NCBI GenBank assembly: GCA_017633985.1
Contig: JAGBOF010000022.1
Span: 1-53,510 of the forward strand
Direction: 5' to 3'
DNA: 53,510 nt
Source of the DNA: Bacteroidales bacterium
Lineage (GTDB): Bacteria; Bacteroidota; Bacteroidia; Bacteroidales; P3
Shown one piece after another: positions 23,881 through 31,837 of the stretch. Every line of letters begins with the position of its first letter. Position 1 is the first letter of the stretch. The notes under the pieces are model-generated. The model worked only from the letters and a program-made list of their open reading frames with translations. It did not search any database and had not been told where the DNA came from. Made by a program: the position numbers and the translations under genes.

Positions 23881-24663
23881 TTAATTTGATGAAACGTTGT
23901 TTTGTATTTCCATAGCCGTTATTGCTTTTTCCCAAGCATCAGGTGTAAGGGCGGAATCTACATTGTAATCACCTATACTCTCTCTGCGTAAAGACGACAG
24001 GTATGCTCCCGAATTCAATCTCATGCCGAAATCCCTTGCCAAGGACCTTATATAAGTTCCTTTGGAGCATTTGACAGAGAAAAACACTTCTGGCATTTTA
24101 ATATCTGTGATTTGGAAATCGTAAACAGTGATTTTACGGGATTTTATTCCGCTTTCAATCTCCTGTAATGAGTTTTTGTTAGTATTAACTTCCGTATTGC
24201 CGTCGCAGTTATCCGTATTATCTGCACTTCTTGCGTATGCAAACAAACGTTTTCCTCCTATTTTGACTGCAGAATACACGGGCGGAGTTTGTAATTGCTC
24301 TCCGATGAAAGATTCCGCAGTTTTTTTTATAAGTTCTTCCGTAATGTGTTCGATAGGATATTGAAAATCTTCTTCATGCTCCATATCGAAACTTTTTGTT
24401 GTCGCTCCAAGATGAAAACTACCCGTATACACCTTATCCAATTGCTGGAATTCTTCGATTTTCTTCGTCCATTTGCCAAGACATACCACAAGCAATCCCG
24501 TTGCAAGCGGATCCAATGTCCCCGCATGCCCTATCTTGAATTTCTTTTCCCCTGTAAGTTTGCGGATAGCTATTTTCAGTTTCTTAACTACCTGAAACGA
24601 TGTCCAGGTGTAAGGTTTGTCTACAAGAAAAAAACGTCCTTGTTTGATGTCAAGCGTGTTCAT
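23881..24663 (-). CDS. truB: tRNA pseudouridine(55) synthase TruB
   Basis: A 260-aa enzyme making pseudouridine-55 in the T-loop of tRNA. The catalytic block GHAGTLDPLATGLLVVCLG (Asp51) is intact, as are LVDKPYTWTSFQVV at the N-terminus, LQTPPVYSAVKIGGKRLFAY, and SKGTYIRSLARDFG. Between LFAYAR and IKSRKITVYDF, where relatives have a short linker, lies an insertion of about 25 residues rich in Asn, Asp and Thr (146-171). It is partly coded by two 21-bp repeat units. It sits 3 bp after uppP, in the common Bacteroidota order ftsX-DUF3098-uppP-truB. Confidence 0.95.
   Translation of the reverse strand: MNTLDIKQGRFFLVDKPYTWTSFQVVKKLKIAIRKLTGEKKFKIGHAGTLDPLATGLLVVCLGKWTKKIEEFQQLDKVYTGSFHLGATTKSFDMEHEEDFQYPIEHITEELIKKTAESFIGEQLQTPPVYSAVKIGGKRLFAYARSADNTDNCDGNTEVNTNKNSLQEIESGIKSRKITVYDFQITDIKMPEVFFSVKCSKGTYIRSLARDFGMRLNSGAYLSSLRRESIGDYNVDSALTPDAWEKAITAMEIQNNVSSN
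24191..24232. repeat. Short 21-bp-period repeat pair inside truB
   Basis: TCCGTATT occurs at 24191 and again at 24212, exactly 21 bp apart, within sequence resembling the dispersed arrays (CCGTATTATCTGCACT against the usual CCGTATTATTTTACT). On the coding strand the two copies read AATACGGA and give the Asn/Asp/Thr-rich insertion of TruB. Confidence 0.5.
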
Positions 24664-24666
24664 TTA

Positions 24667-25464
24667 TCAGATTGCAATGGAAAAATCAACACCGAATAAC
24701 ATTAATATAAGGATTACCGCACCTGCAACTATGCGGTAATATCCGAATGCTTTGAATCCGTATTTGGTCAAAAAGGATATGAAGAATTTTATAGCCAATA
24801 TAGCAACTACGAAAGCAACAGCATTACCCAAAACAAGCGTTCCTATATTTGATGAAATAAGTTCACGTCCTGCATCGTCCAAAAGCAATTTTAACAGTTT
24901 GTATCCGCTTGCTGCAGCCATTGTAGGTACGGCTAAAAAGAATGAAAATTCAGCTGCCGTTTTTCTGTTGAGTTTTTGGCTCATTCCGCCGACGATTGTA
25001 GCCATTGAACGGCTTACTCCGGGTATCATTGCTATGCATTGACACAATCCTATGATGAAACTTTTCTTGTAAGTTATCGTTTGGTCCTCTTCGGGTTTGT
25101 TAAAAATTTTATCGACAAACAGCATAAACACACCGCCTATTACCAACATGACGGCAACCACCGTCGGATTTTCCAAAAGCGAGTCAATGGCGTCGGAAAA
25201 CAAGAAACCGAGGATTGCGGCAGGTATGAAAGCCACAAGAAGTTTCCAATAAAATTCCCAAGTCTGGAAGAAACGTTTCCAATATATGAAAATAACCGAA
25301 AGGATAGCCCCGAACTGAATGCAAACAGTGAACATTTTAACGAAATCATCGCTTTTTACGCCCATTATTCCCTGCGTCAAAATCATGTGTCCCGTAGAGG
25401 AAACGGGCAAGAATTCAGTCAGTCCTTCAACTATGGCTATTATTATCGTTTGAAGTGTATTCAT
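24667..25464 (-). CDS. uppP: Undecaprenyl-diphosphatase UppP (BacA)
   Basis: A 265-aa integral membrane enzyme that recycles the cell-wall lipid carrier undecaprenyl diphosphate to the monophosphate; it also underlies bacitracin resistance. Both active-site blocks are present: [14 protein letters not shown] at residues 13-26 and [13 protein letters not shown] at 148-160. It has about eight membrane segments and normal length. It is followed after 3 bp by truB, and its upstream gap is filled by repeat array D. Confidence 0.96.
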   Translation of the reverse strand: MNTLQTIIIAIVEGLTEFLPVSSTGHMILTQGIMGVKSDDFVKMFTVCIQFGAILSVIFIYWKRFFQTWEFYWKLLVAFIPAAILGFLFSDAIDSLLENPTVVAVMLVIGGVFMLFVDKIFNKPEEDQTITYKKSFIIGLCQCIAMIPGVSRSMATIVGGMSQKLNRKTAAEFSFFLAVPTMAAASGYKLLKLLLDDAGRELISSNIGTLVLGNAVAFVVAILAIKFFISFLTKYGFKAFGYYRIVAGAVILILMLFGVDFSIAI

Positions 25465-25512
25465 TCTTATTTTATATCAATTTGTTATACCGTTAATCAA
25501 TTCTACTGAAAT

Positions 25513-25596
25513 AAAACGGCGTTTTACGGAATTAAAACAACGTTTTATTTTACTCAAACGCCGTTTTATTTTTCCTAAACGTCACTTTATTTTTAT
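25513..25596. repeat. 21-bp-period repeat array D, four units
   Basis: Units start at 25513, 25534, 25555 and 25576, exactly 21 bp apart: cores AAAACGGCGTTTT, AAAACAACGTTTT, CAAACGCCGTTTT, TAAACGTCACTTT with spacers ATTTTACT, ATTTTTCC and similar. The array fills the gap between uppP and the DUF3098 gene in an otherwise tight operon. Confidence 0.88.
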
Positions 25597-25615
25597 CTTT
25601 TACCGTTTTGATGGA

Positions 25616-25885
25616 TTATTGTTCGTTTGCGCCGTCTTTTTTAGTCTTTTTCATTATCGCATATACTTCCACAACCAATCCTCCCAATATCAAAACAGGG
25701 GAGATTATAAGTCTGCGGGCATTGAACAATGCATAATTGAAAGTATCGGGGTCTTTGGAACCTCCGCCTATCAAAAGAATGTATCCCAATACCAATAATA
25801 CTACGCCGATAATCATCCATACGTAGTTTTCTTTCGTAAAAGCAAACTGAAACTGTGGTTTTACGCTGTTCTTTTTCGTATCCAT
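25616..25885 (-). CDS. DUF3098 small membrane protein
   Basis: An 89-aa protein with two membrane segments (about 22-42 and 60-80) separated by GGGSKDPDTFNYALFNARRL, the characteristic centre of the DUF3098 family, which in Bacteroidota is nearly always next to ftsX. Its function is unknown; a link to division or the FtsEX complex is inferred from the neighbour. It follows ftsX by 3 bp. Confidence 0.9.
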   Translation of the reverse strand: MDTKKNSVKPQFQFAFTKENYVWMIIGVVLLVLGYILLIGGGSKDPDTFNYALFNARRLIISPVLILGGLVVEVYAIMKKTKKDGANEQ

Positions 25886-25888
25886 GAT

Positions 25889-26767
25889 TTAGTTATATAA
25901 TTTATAATTCTTTAAATTCATATTCCGCATTACCGCAATGTAAGAGAAAAGCAATGTAAGCAATGCTCCCAAGATTATTATGCCTGCCGCAACGATTGCA
26001 TAGAAAGAATAGTAAGGTGTAAAGTCAAATCCCTGCAACAAAGTGTATATCCACACCATTACTGCGGCTGCAAAAATATCGGCAAGCAGCCCACCCAAGG
26101 CTCCGAGCCACAATCCCTTCAATATAAACGGCCTTCTGATGAACGAAGCCTTCGCTCCGACCAGTTGCATAGACCTTATAAGAAGTTTTTTGCTTGAAAC
26201 GGTAAGATTTATCGTGTGATTGATAAGCGTAACGGATATTATAAGCAGTGCAATCAATATTACAATGAAAAAAGCACTCGCATCGTAGACTTCGGAGTTT
26301 ATATTGTTTATCAAATCATCCCTGTAATCCACCGATTCCGTTATGGGCTTGGCTTCAACCCACTGAATAAATTGTTTTATTTGTTTTACGTCAAAATTTT
26401 CAGCCTTCAAATGCACTTCAACCGTCGCCTGATAAGGGTTAAACCCGTCCAAAATATCCAAATGCCCCTTACCCATGACATTATCCATCATTTCGGTGGC
26501 TTTTTGTTTTGAGATATAGGATGCAGACTTCACCATAGGGTTGTTTTGTATCTGTCCCGCCAAATCTTTACCTTCATTTTCGGAGGCATTGTCCGTAATA
26601 TAGACCGTAAACGACACTTCTTCTTTAATTTGTGCCGAAAGATTCCAAAGATGGAACGAAATCAAAACCATGCTTGCCACCATAAACAACACCAATGCTA
26701 TACTTAACACTGTGGAAAAGTTTGCCGTGACAAGTCTGCGTCTTATCGGTTGGTTTTTATTGCTCAT
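25889..26767 (-). CDS. ftsX: Cell-division ABC transporter permease FtsX
   Basis: A 292-aa inner-membrane protein with the FtsX layout: a first membrane segment at about 20-42, a periplasmic domain (45-165, EEVSFTVYITDNASENEGKD, with the usual VKSASYISKQKATEMM), then three membrane segments from about 165 to 280. FtsX partners the ATPase FtsE and switches cell-wall hydrolases on at the septum. ftsE is not in this window. The gene starts the ftsX-DUF3098-uppP-truB run. Confidence 0.92.
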   Translation of the reverse strand: MSNKNQPIRRRLVTANFSTVLSIALVLFMVASMVLISFHLWNLSAQIKEEVSFTVYITDNASENEGKDLAGQIQNNPMVKSASYISKQKATEMMDNVMGKGHLDILDGFNPYQATVEVHLKAENFDVKQIKQFIQWVEAKPITESVDYRDDLINNINSEVYDASAFFIVILIALLIISVTLINHTINLTVSSKKLLIRSMQLVGAKASFIRRPFILKGLWLGALGGLLADIFAAAVMVWIYTLLQGFDFTPYYSFYAIVAAGIIILGALLTLLFSYIAVMRNMNLKNYKLYN

Positions 26768-26978
26768 AACAAAAATAACATGTTAATTAAAGATTTGCAA
26801 AGTTATGATTTTTTTTTGTAATATCATCTTTTACGGGCGGATTTTTGATTTTAGCCGACTGTTATACCTTATTATTATATACTTCGGGCGTATGCGGAAA
26901 TTAATATCTGCAAATAAAGCGGCGGCATGTTTGTTTTTCTTTGCCTTTTATCGGAAAAATTCCGCCTTTAGCCTCTTT

Positions 26979-27094
26979 GCCACCGCCCTGTGCCGTATTA
27001 TTTTGAAAAAAACAGTTTTTTTACATCAAAAAAACAGTTTTTTCGGGTCAAAAAAAATAGTTTTTTTCAGATTAATACGGCACGGGGCGGCAGT
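26979..27094. repeat. Long inverted-repeat element, copy 2 of 3
   Basis: An element of about 116 bp with the same build as copies 1 and 3: arms of about 30 bp containing CCTGTGCCGTATTATT on the left and its near complement ATTAATACGGCACGGGG on the right, then three A-run/T-run dyads in the core (centres near 27014, 27036 and 27059). Relative to the other copies GTGGC is GTGCC on the left and GCCAC is GGCAC on the right, so both arms changed together. It lies in the 611-bp gap 26768-27378 between the divergent ftsX and aspA genes. The 161-codon frame at 26805-27290 is not considered a gene. Confidence 0.78.
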
Positions 27095-27227
27095 CAAACG
27101 CAGCAAGGCTGCGGAATCACACCTCAAGGCAGAGGATTTAAACCGCTTTGAAAAATTTATACATATTATTATATATGTATTACGCATGTCGGAGAATTTG
27201 TTTTACTGCAATGAGAAAATAATTTGC

Positions 27228-27273
27228 GGTTTGTGTGCCGTATTGTATTGTCCTTTAAGGAGAAAACGTAAAA
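27228..27273 (+). repeat. Short segment shared with the 3' end of the 12056-12766 gene
   Basis: About 37 of 46 bases match the minus strand near 12063-12110, including TGCCGTATT then GTATTGTC/ATATTGTC then TTTAAGGA. Both copies would encode GL(C/Y)AVLYC(P/H)LR. It may be a small unrecognised dispersed repeat or a footprint of an element. Confidence 0.45.
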
Positions 27274-27378
27274 ACGAAAATATTTTATAGGCTTGTATAC
27301 AATAAAAATGCAAAAATTAAGTTATATAGTCGTTATTTAAATAATATTAACAAACTTAATAAAAATTTTTATTAGAAA

Positions 27379-28839
27379 ATGGCAGATTTTAGAAAAGAAA
27401 GCGATTTGATAGGCGAACTAAACGTGCCTGTTGATGCGTTGTACGGAGTACAGAGTTTAAGAGGTTTCAATAATTTTAAGATAAGCGGCGTTCCTATGAA
27501 GGCTTATCCTAACTTCATCAAGGGATTTGCAATCACTAAACACGGTGCTGCAATTGCAAACCATGCACAAGGCAAACTTACTGACGAGCAATTCAAGGCT
27601 ATGGTACAGGCTTGCGAAGAAATGAAAGAAGGTAAACTTGACGAATACTTCCTTTCTGACATGATTCAGGGTGGTGCAGGAACTACCGTTAACATGAACG
27701 CTAACGAAGTTATCGCTAACCGTGCTCTTCAATTGATGGGACACAAACCGGGCGAATATCAGTATTGTTCTCCTAACGATCATTCCAACGCTTCACAGTC
27801 TACAAACGATGCATATCCTACAGGATTCCATTTCGGTTTGTATTTGGAAAGCGAAAAACTTATAAAAGCCATCAACGATTGCGCTGCATCTTTGGAAAAG
27901 AAAGCAGAAGAATTCAAAAACATCGTTAAGATGGGACGTACTCAATTGCAGGACGGTGTACCTATGACATTGGGTCAATCATTCGGTGCATTCGCTACAA
28001 TGTTGAGAAAAGCTGCTAAAGACGTTGAGAGAGTAAGAGAAAACTTACTTGAAGTTAATATGGGAGCTACTGCAATCGGTACAGGTATATGCGCAGAACC
28101 TGGTTACTCTGAACTATGCATTAAAGCTTTAAGAGAAATCACGGGATGGAATGTAACATTGGCAGAAAACTTAATAGAAGCTACTCCTGACACATCAGCA
28201 TTGGTTGGACTTTCAAGCGAATTAAAGAGAACTGCATTGCGTGCTATAAAGATTTGCAACGACTTGCGTTTGATGGGATCCGGTCCTCGTTGCGGTTTGG
28301 CAGAAGTTCATTTGCCAGAAATGCAACCTGGTTCATCTATCATGCCTGGTAAAGTAAATCCTGTTATACCAGAGGTTATGAATCAGCTTTGCTACAAAGT
28401 TATAGGTAACGATACAGCAGTTATGTTGGCTTCCGAAAACGCACAGTTAGAGCTTAACGTTATGGAACCTGTTGCTGTATATTGCTTATTCGAATCAATA
28501 AACTTGTTAACTAACGGTTTCGATACATTACGTACGCTTTGCATCGACGGAATAGAAGCTGACGCTGAAAATTGCAAGAACTTCATCGCTAAAGCTATCG
28601 GTACGGTTACTGCATTGAACCCTTACATCGGTTACAAGAACTCTACACGTATAGCAAAGATAGCAAAGAAAACAGGAAAAGGTGTTTACGAGATAGCATT
28701 GGAGAACGGCGTTCTTACTCAAGAGCAATTGGATACTATTTTCAAACCTGAAAACATGATTCAACCTGTTAATCTTGACATCAAAGCAGATCAAGATAAA
28801 ATCAAAGATACATTAGAGGCTATTTTGGCTAAACTTTAA
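27379..28839 (+). CDS. aspA: Aspartate ammonia-lyase
   Basis: A 486-aa enzyme of the fumarase/aspartase superfamily, splitting L-aspartate to fumarate and ammonia. The superfamily signature GSSIMPGKVNP is at residues 318-328, with GAGTTVNMNANEV (99-111), SPNDHSNASQSTNDAYPT (131-148) and GRTQLQDGVPMTLGQ (186-200). The T-x-x-x-L-Q-D-x-x-P pattern fits aspartase as well as fumarase; TVNMNANEVIANRA favours aspartase. It feeds fumarate to anaerobic respiration or nitrogen metabolism. The gene has its own terminator. Confidence 0.93.
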   Translation: MADFRKESDLIGELNVPVDALYGVQSLRGFNNFKISGVPMKAYPNFIKGFAITKHGAAIANHAQGKLTDEQFKAMVQACEEMKEGKLDEYFLSDMIQGGAGTTVNMNANEVIANRALQLMGHKPGEYQYCSPNDHSNASQSTNDAYPTGFHFGLYLESEKLIKAINDCAASLEKKAEEFKNIVKMGRTQLQDGVPMTLGQSFGAFATMLRKAAKDVERVRENLLEVNMGATAIGTGICAEPGYSELCIKALREITGWNVTLAENLIEATPDTSALVGLSSELKRTALRAIKICNDLRLMGSGPRCGLAEVHLPEMQPGSSIMPGKVNPVIPEVMNQLCYKVIGNDTAVMLASENAQLELNVMEPVAVYCLFESINLLTNGFDTLRTLCIDGIEADAENCKNFIAKAIGTVTALNPYIGYKNSTRIAKIAKKTGKGVYEIALENGVLTQEQLDTIFKPENMIQPVNLDIKADQDKIKDTLEAILAKL

Positions 28840-28853
28840 TAGTCCGTGTATAT

Positions 28854-28906
28854 AAAATATTGGATGTTGGATATGTAAAATTTATTCAATGTCCAATATT
28901 TTTTAT
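28854..28906 (+). terminator. Intrinsic terminator of aspA
   Basis: An 11-bp stem (AAAATATTGGA at 28854-28864 and TCCAATATTTT at 28892-28902) runs into a T-rich tail, 15 bp after the aspA stop codon. The 27-nt loop is long, so efficiency is uncertain. Confidence 0.6.
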
Positions 28907-28935
28907 TTTATAAAATATTTGAAATAAATAATCCG

Positions 28936-29802
28936 ATGCTTTCGATACTTATTCCCGTATATAACTACAATATAACTGCGTTTGTCTGGGATTTGGCATC
29001 TCAATGTGCTGCAGAAAAGGCGTTGCAGTATGAAATTCTGTGTTATGACGATTGTTCAACAGATAAAAACTTGCATCAAATCAATTCTGCGGTGAATCAA
29101 TTGCCGTATTGCACCTATCAGGTATTGGACAAAAACATCGGAAGAAGCAAGATACGCAATCTTTTAGCCGATCGGGCAAAAGGCGACATGTTATTGTTTT
29201 TGGATTGTGACGGAAAACCTTGTTCAAAAGACTTTATACATACATATATTAATAATAAGGACGGCGCAGACGTTATTTGCGGCGGGACAAAATATCAGAA
29301 CAAAACCGCAATAAGCAGTGAATATCTTTTGCATTGGAAAAACGGAAAGGCAAGAGAGGAAGGCAAAAAACATTTTACGACAAATAATTTTCTTATCCGC
29401 AAAGAAATTTTCGCAAAATTAGGATTTGACGAAACGCTTACGGGTTACGGACACGAGGATACGGTGTTCGGTGAGCAGTTAAAGCAAAACGGTTACAGGA
29501 TAATCCATATTGACAATCCAGTATATCATTTGGGATTGAAAAAGACGGATAAATTTATTGCCGATACGCAAAACGCCGAAAGGAATCTGAAAAAACTCTA
29601 CGGCAAAGAGCAATACACTTCGGCCGTATCGGATTTGACAATCGTCAAGGCGTACAAAAAATTGGAGAAACTGCATTTGGCAAAGATGTATTCACGTATA
29701 ATTGAACCATTATCGCCGCTTATTTTGAAGAATCTGCATTCCGCTTGTCCCAACCTGCGTTTGTTGGATTTATACAAGCTGAATCTGTTTATAAAAGGGT
29801 AA
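28936..29802 (+). CDS. Family 2 glycosyltransferase
   Basis: A 288-aa cytoplasmic GT-A fold transferase. The N-terminal LSILIPVYNYN and CYDDCSTD (D38/D39, nucleotide binding), the metal-binding D90-x-D92 in LLFLDCDGKP, and the later GYGHEDTVFGEQL catalytic region (ED motif) are all visible. The donor and acceptor are not predictable; it probably adds a sugar to a surface glycan or lipid. It stands alone between aspA and repeat array E. Confidence 0.88.
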   Translation: MLSILIPVYNYNITAFVWDLASQCAAEKALQYEILCYDDCSTDKNLHQINSAVNQLPYCTYQVLDKNIGRSKIRNLLADRAKGDMLLFLDCDGKPCSKDFIHTYINNKDGADVICGGTKYQNKTAISSEYLLHWKNGKAREEGKKHFTTNNFLIRKEIFAKLGFDETLTGYGHEDTVFGEQLKQNGYRIIHIDNPVYHLGLKKTDKFIADTQNAERNLKKLYGKEQYTSAVSDLTIVKAYKKLEKLHLAKMYSRIIEPLSPLILKNLHSACPNLRLLDLYKLNLFIKG

Positions 29803-29856
29803 GAAAAAGCCCCTTTGAATCACATTGAAATACAGTATGTTTCGTTTGGTCAAAAT

Positions 29857-29961
29857 AATCAGGCTGAATAATTTATTAATCAGCCTGATTATTTTACTGA
29901 AACGGCGTTTTATTTTTGCGGGACGGCGTTTTATAAAAATCAACAGCAGTTTTATGTAATT
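29857..29961. repeat. 21-bp-period repeat array E, five units
   Basis: Units start at 29857, 29878, 29899, 29920 and 29941, exactly 21 bp apart. Cores include AATCAGCCTGATT (spacer ATTTTACT), GAAACGGCGTTTT and GGGACGGCGTTTT. The CAGGCTG-type and ACGGCGT-type cores occur side by side in one array, showing that the core varies while the period and spacer stay. Confidence 0.85.
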
Positions 29962-29967
29962 ATTTTG

Positions 29968-29975
29968 TAATTTTG
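29968..29975 (+). promoter_or_regulatory. Possible -7 promoter box
   Basis: TAATTTTG fits TAnnTTTG, 26 bp before the ATG of the lipoprotein gene at 30001. No clean TTTG is found at -33 because the last repeat unit of array E occupies that place. Confidence 0.35.
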
Positions 29976-30000
29976 CAAAATCAATTAACAGATTATTTTG

Positions 30001-31698
30001 ATGAAACCGTCATACAGATTTATTATTATATTATTGTGTTTGGTTTTTTCTTCATGCGCAAGAATCGTAACTCCCAAAGGCGGGGAGAAAGACACCGTTG
30101 CTCCTAAATACGTATCGTCCTATCCCAAGGAGAATGCAGTTAATTTCAGTGGCAACAAGATAGAGATTGTTTTTGACGAGTTTATAGTTCTGGATAACGC
30201 AACAGGTAAACTTATAGTGTCTCCGCCGCTTAAGCAAAAACCGACCGTGGGCAGCAAACTGAATAAACTTTATGTCAAAGGGCTGGATTCTTTGGCTGAA
30301 AACACGACTTATATCTTTGATTTCGGGGATGCGGTAACCGATTTTACGGAAGGTAACCGTTTGTCACATTTTGCGTTTGCTTTTTCTACGGGCGGTGATA
30401 TTGACACGCTTTCTTTCAGCGGCAGAATATTGAATGCATACACCCGTAAGCCCGAACCTGCCAAATACGTGTCGCTTTACCGCAATGATGACAGGCAGTA
30501 TATGCGTGAGAATTTGCCCGATTATATTACAAGGGCTGATTCTGCGGGCAGATTCTATTTCCGCAATATTAAGGAAGGTGATTATGCCGTTTTGGCATTT
30601 GAAGATTTGAACCAAAATATGATTTACGACCTTGTTACGGAGGGTTACGGTTATGCTTTGGCACAGGTGAAACCTGAAACAGTGTCCGAAACTGCGGAAG
30701 ATACGGTTGAAAAACCTGCAAAGCAAAGACTGTCAAATGTCGTACTGTTTAATTCTGCTGAAGATACCGTGCAGAAGATTCTTTCATCCAAAGCGGTTAA
30801 TGAAAGGGAGCTGCAGATAATTACATCAATGCCTGCGGATGAGAGTTTGGCAATCCATTTTATGCAGCCGCCTATTGGGGAAGATGATTTCACTGTTTTG
30901 TACAATCAGAAGCGTGATACAATCACCGTTATAAATAAAACGGATAAAATTTTTGATACAATAAAGGCGGAGATTGCGGACAAAAACGGTTTTTCGGATA
31001 AATTGGATTTGACTTACAATGTAAGAAAGAAGCGTAATAAGGATGAAAGAAAGACTTTTGCTCTTTCGTTGCAGGAAAGAGTTGTCCCGTATTTTGAAAA
31101 ACTGACATTGATATCACCAAATCATATAAATACTTCTTTAAATCCTGACTTAAACGCATTGATTGCGGACGGCACTGACACAATATCAGTACGCTTTCGT
31201 GCGGATACGCTTAATTTTAAACGGTTTTACTGCATGGATTCTTTAAAACATGGTCATACCTATACATTATATATAGACAGTATGCAGATATATGATTATG
31301 ACGGAAAATATAACGATACCTTGACGGCGGAATTCCGCATTGACACCGAAGATGATTACGGCAGTTTCGTTATTTCGGTTACCGATACTGCGGATTCGGT
31401 ATATAATTCCGAAGATTCTGCGCGTAGTATAATTTTGACATTGTTTGACGGACAGGATAACAGGGTAGGGGATGACAAATTCACGGTTATTAACTCCGAG
31501 GCAGAGTGTTTCGGTAATTTGAAAGAAGGTAAGTACCGTTTGAGGATGATTCTTGATGCCAATAACAACCGTAAATGGGATAAAGGTGAGTTTGATACAA
31601 ACAAAGAGCCCGAAAAGGTGATGTTTTTTGACAAAATAATCTCCGTACGCAAAGGTTGGCAGACAATAGAACAGTGGAATATCCCGTCAAACAGGTAG
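30001..31698 (+). CDS. Ig-like (Big_5) domain lipoprotein
   Basis: A 565-aa protein. The signal ends in a lipobox (LVFSSC, lipidated C19), so it is a membrane-anchored lipoprotein. Residues 25-130 are a Big_5/SbsA Ig-like domain: PKGGEKDTVAPKYVSSYPKE, FDEFIVLDNA, IVSPPLKQKPTV, TYIFDFGDAVTDFTEGN. A carboxypeptidase-like beta domain follows (FYFRNIKEGDYAVLAFEDLN). The C-terminal GKYRLRMILDANNNRKWDKG leading to PEKVMFFDKIISVRKGW repeats the same type of module. This architecture is widespread in Bacteroidota with no known function. I start at the ATG at 30001; the codon before it is only an in-frame TTG. Confidence 0.85.
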   Translation: MKPSYRFIIILLCLVFSSCARIVTPKGGEKDTVAPKYVSSYPKENAVNFSGNKIEIVFDEFIVLDNATGKLIVSPPLKQKPTVGSKLNKLYVKGLDSLAENTTYIFDFGDAVTDFTEGNRLSHFAFAFSTGGDIDTLSFSGRILNAYTRKPEPAKYVSLYRNDDRQYMRENLPDYITRADSAGRFYFRNIKEGDYAVLAFEDLNQNMIYDLVTEGYGYALAQVKPETVSETAEDTVEKPAKQRLSNVVLFNSAEDTVQKILSSKAVNERELQIITSMPADESLAIHFMQPPIGEDDFTVLYNQKRDTITVINKTDKIFDTIKAEIADKNGFSDKLDLTYNVRKKRNKDERKTFALSLQERVVPYFEKLTLISPNHINTSLNPDLNALIADGTDTISVRFRADTLNFKRFYCMDSLKHGHTYTLYIDSMQIYDYDGKYNDTLTAEFRIDTEDDYGSFVISVTDTADSVYNSEDSARSIILTLFDGQDNRVGDDKFTVINSEAECFGNLKEGKYRLRMILDANNNRKWDKGEFDTNKEPEKVMFFDKIISVRKGWQTIEQWNIPSNR

Positions 31699-31706
31699 AA
31701 ACAGCA

Positions 31707-31739
31707 TTTGTTGTGACATTTTGTCAGTCTGTAATTTTG
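31707..31739 (+). promoter_or_regulatory. Bacteroidota-type promoter for dnaK
   Basis: TTTG (31707-31710), 21 nt, then TAATTTTG (31732-31739). It matches the consensus well. The predicted start near 31746 gives a 5' leader of about 90 nt before dnaK. No CIRCE-type element is apparent. Confidence 0.65.
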
Positions 31740-31837
31740 CGGCACATTATTTAATCTTTCCTTTTTGTGACTTTTTCAAGAAAGTCAGCAGAATTTAAGT
31801 TTAATAAGAATATTAATAATAAAAACACATAAATAAG

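Noticed and set aside
26805-27290. 161-codon open frame upstream of aspA
   Set aside because: Most of it is translated from the long inverted-repeat element and AT-rich DNA, with Phe and Lys runs. No start signal is present. Only the last part is of interest because of its similarity to 12063-12110.
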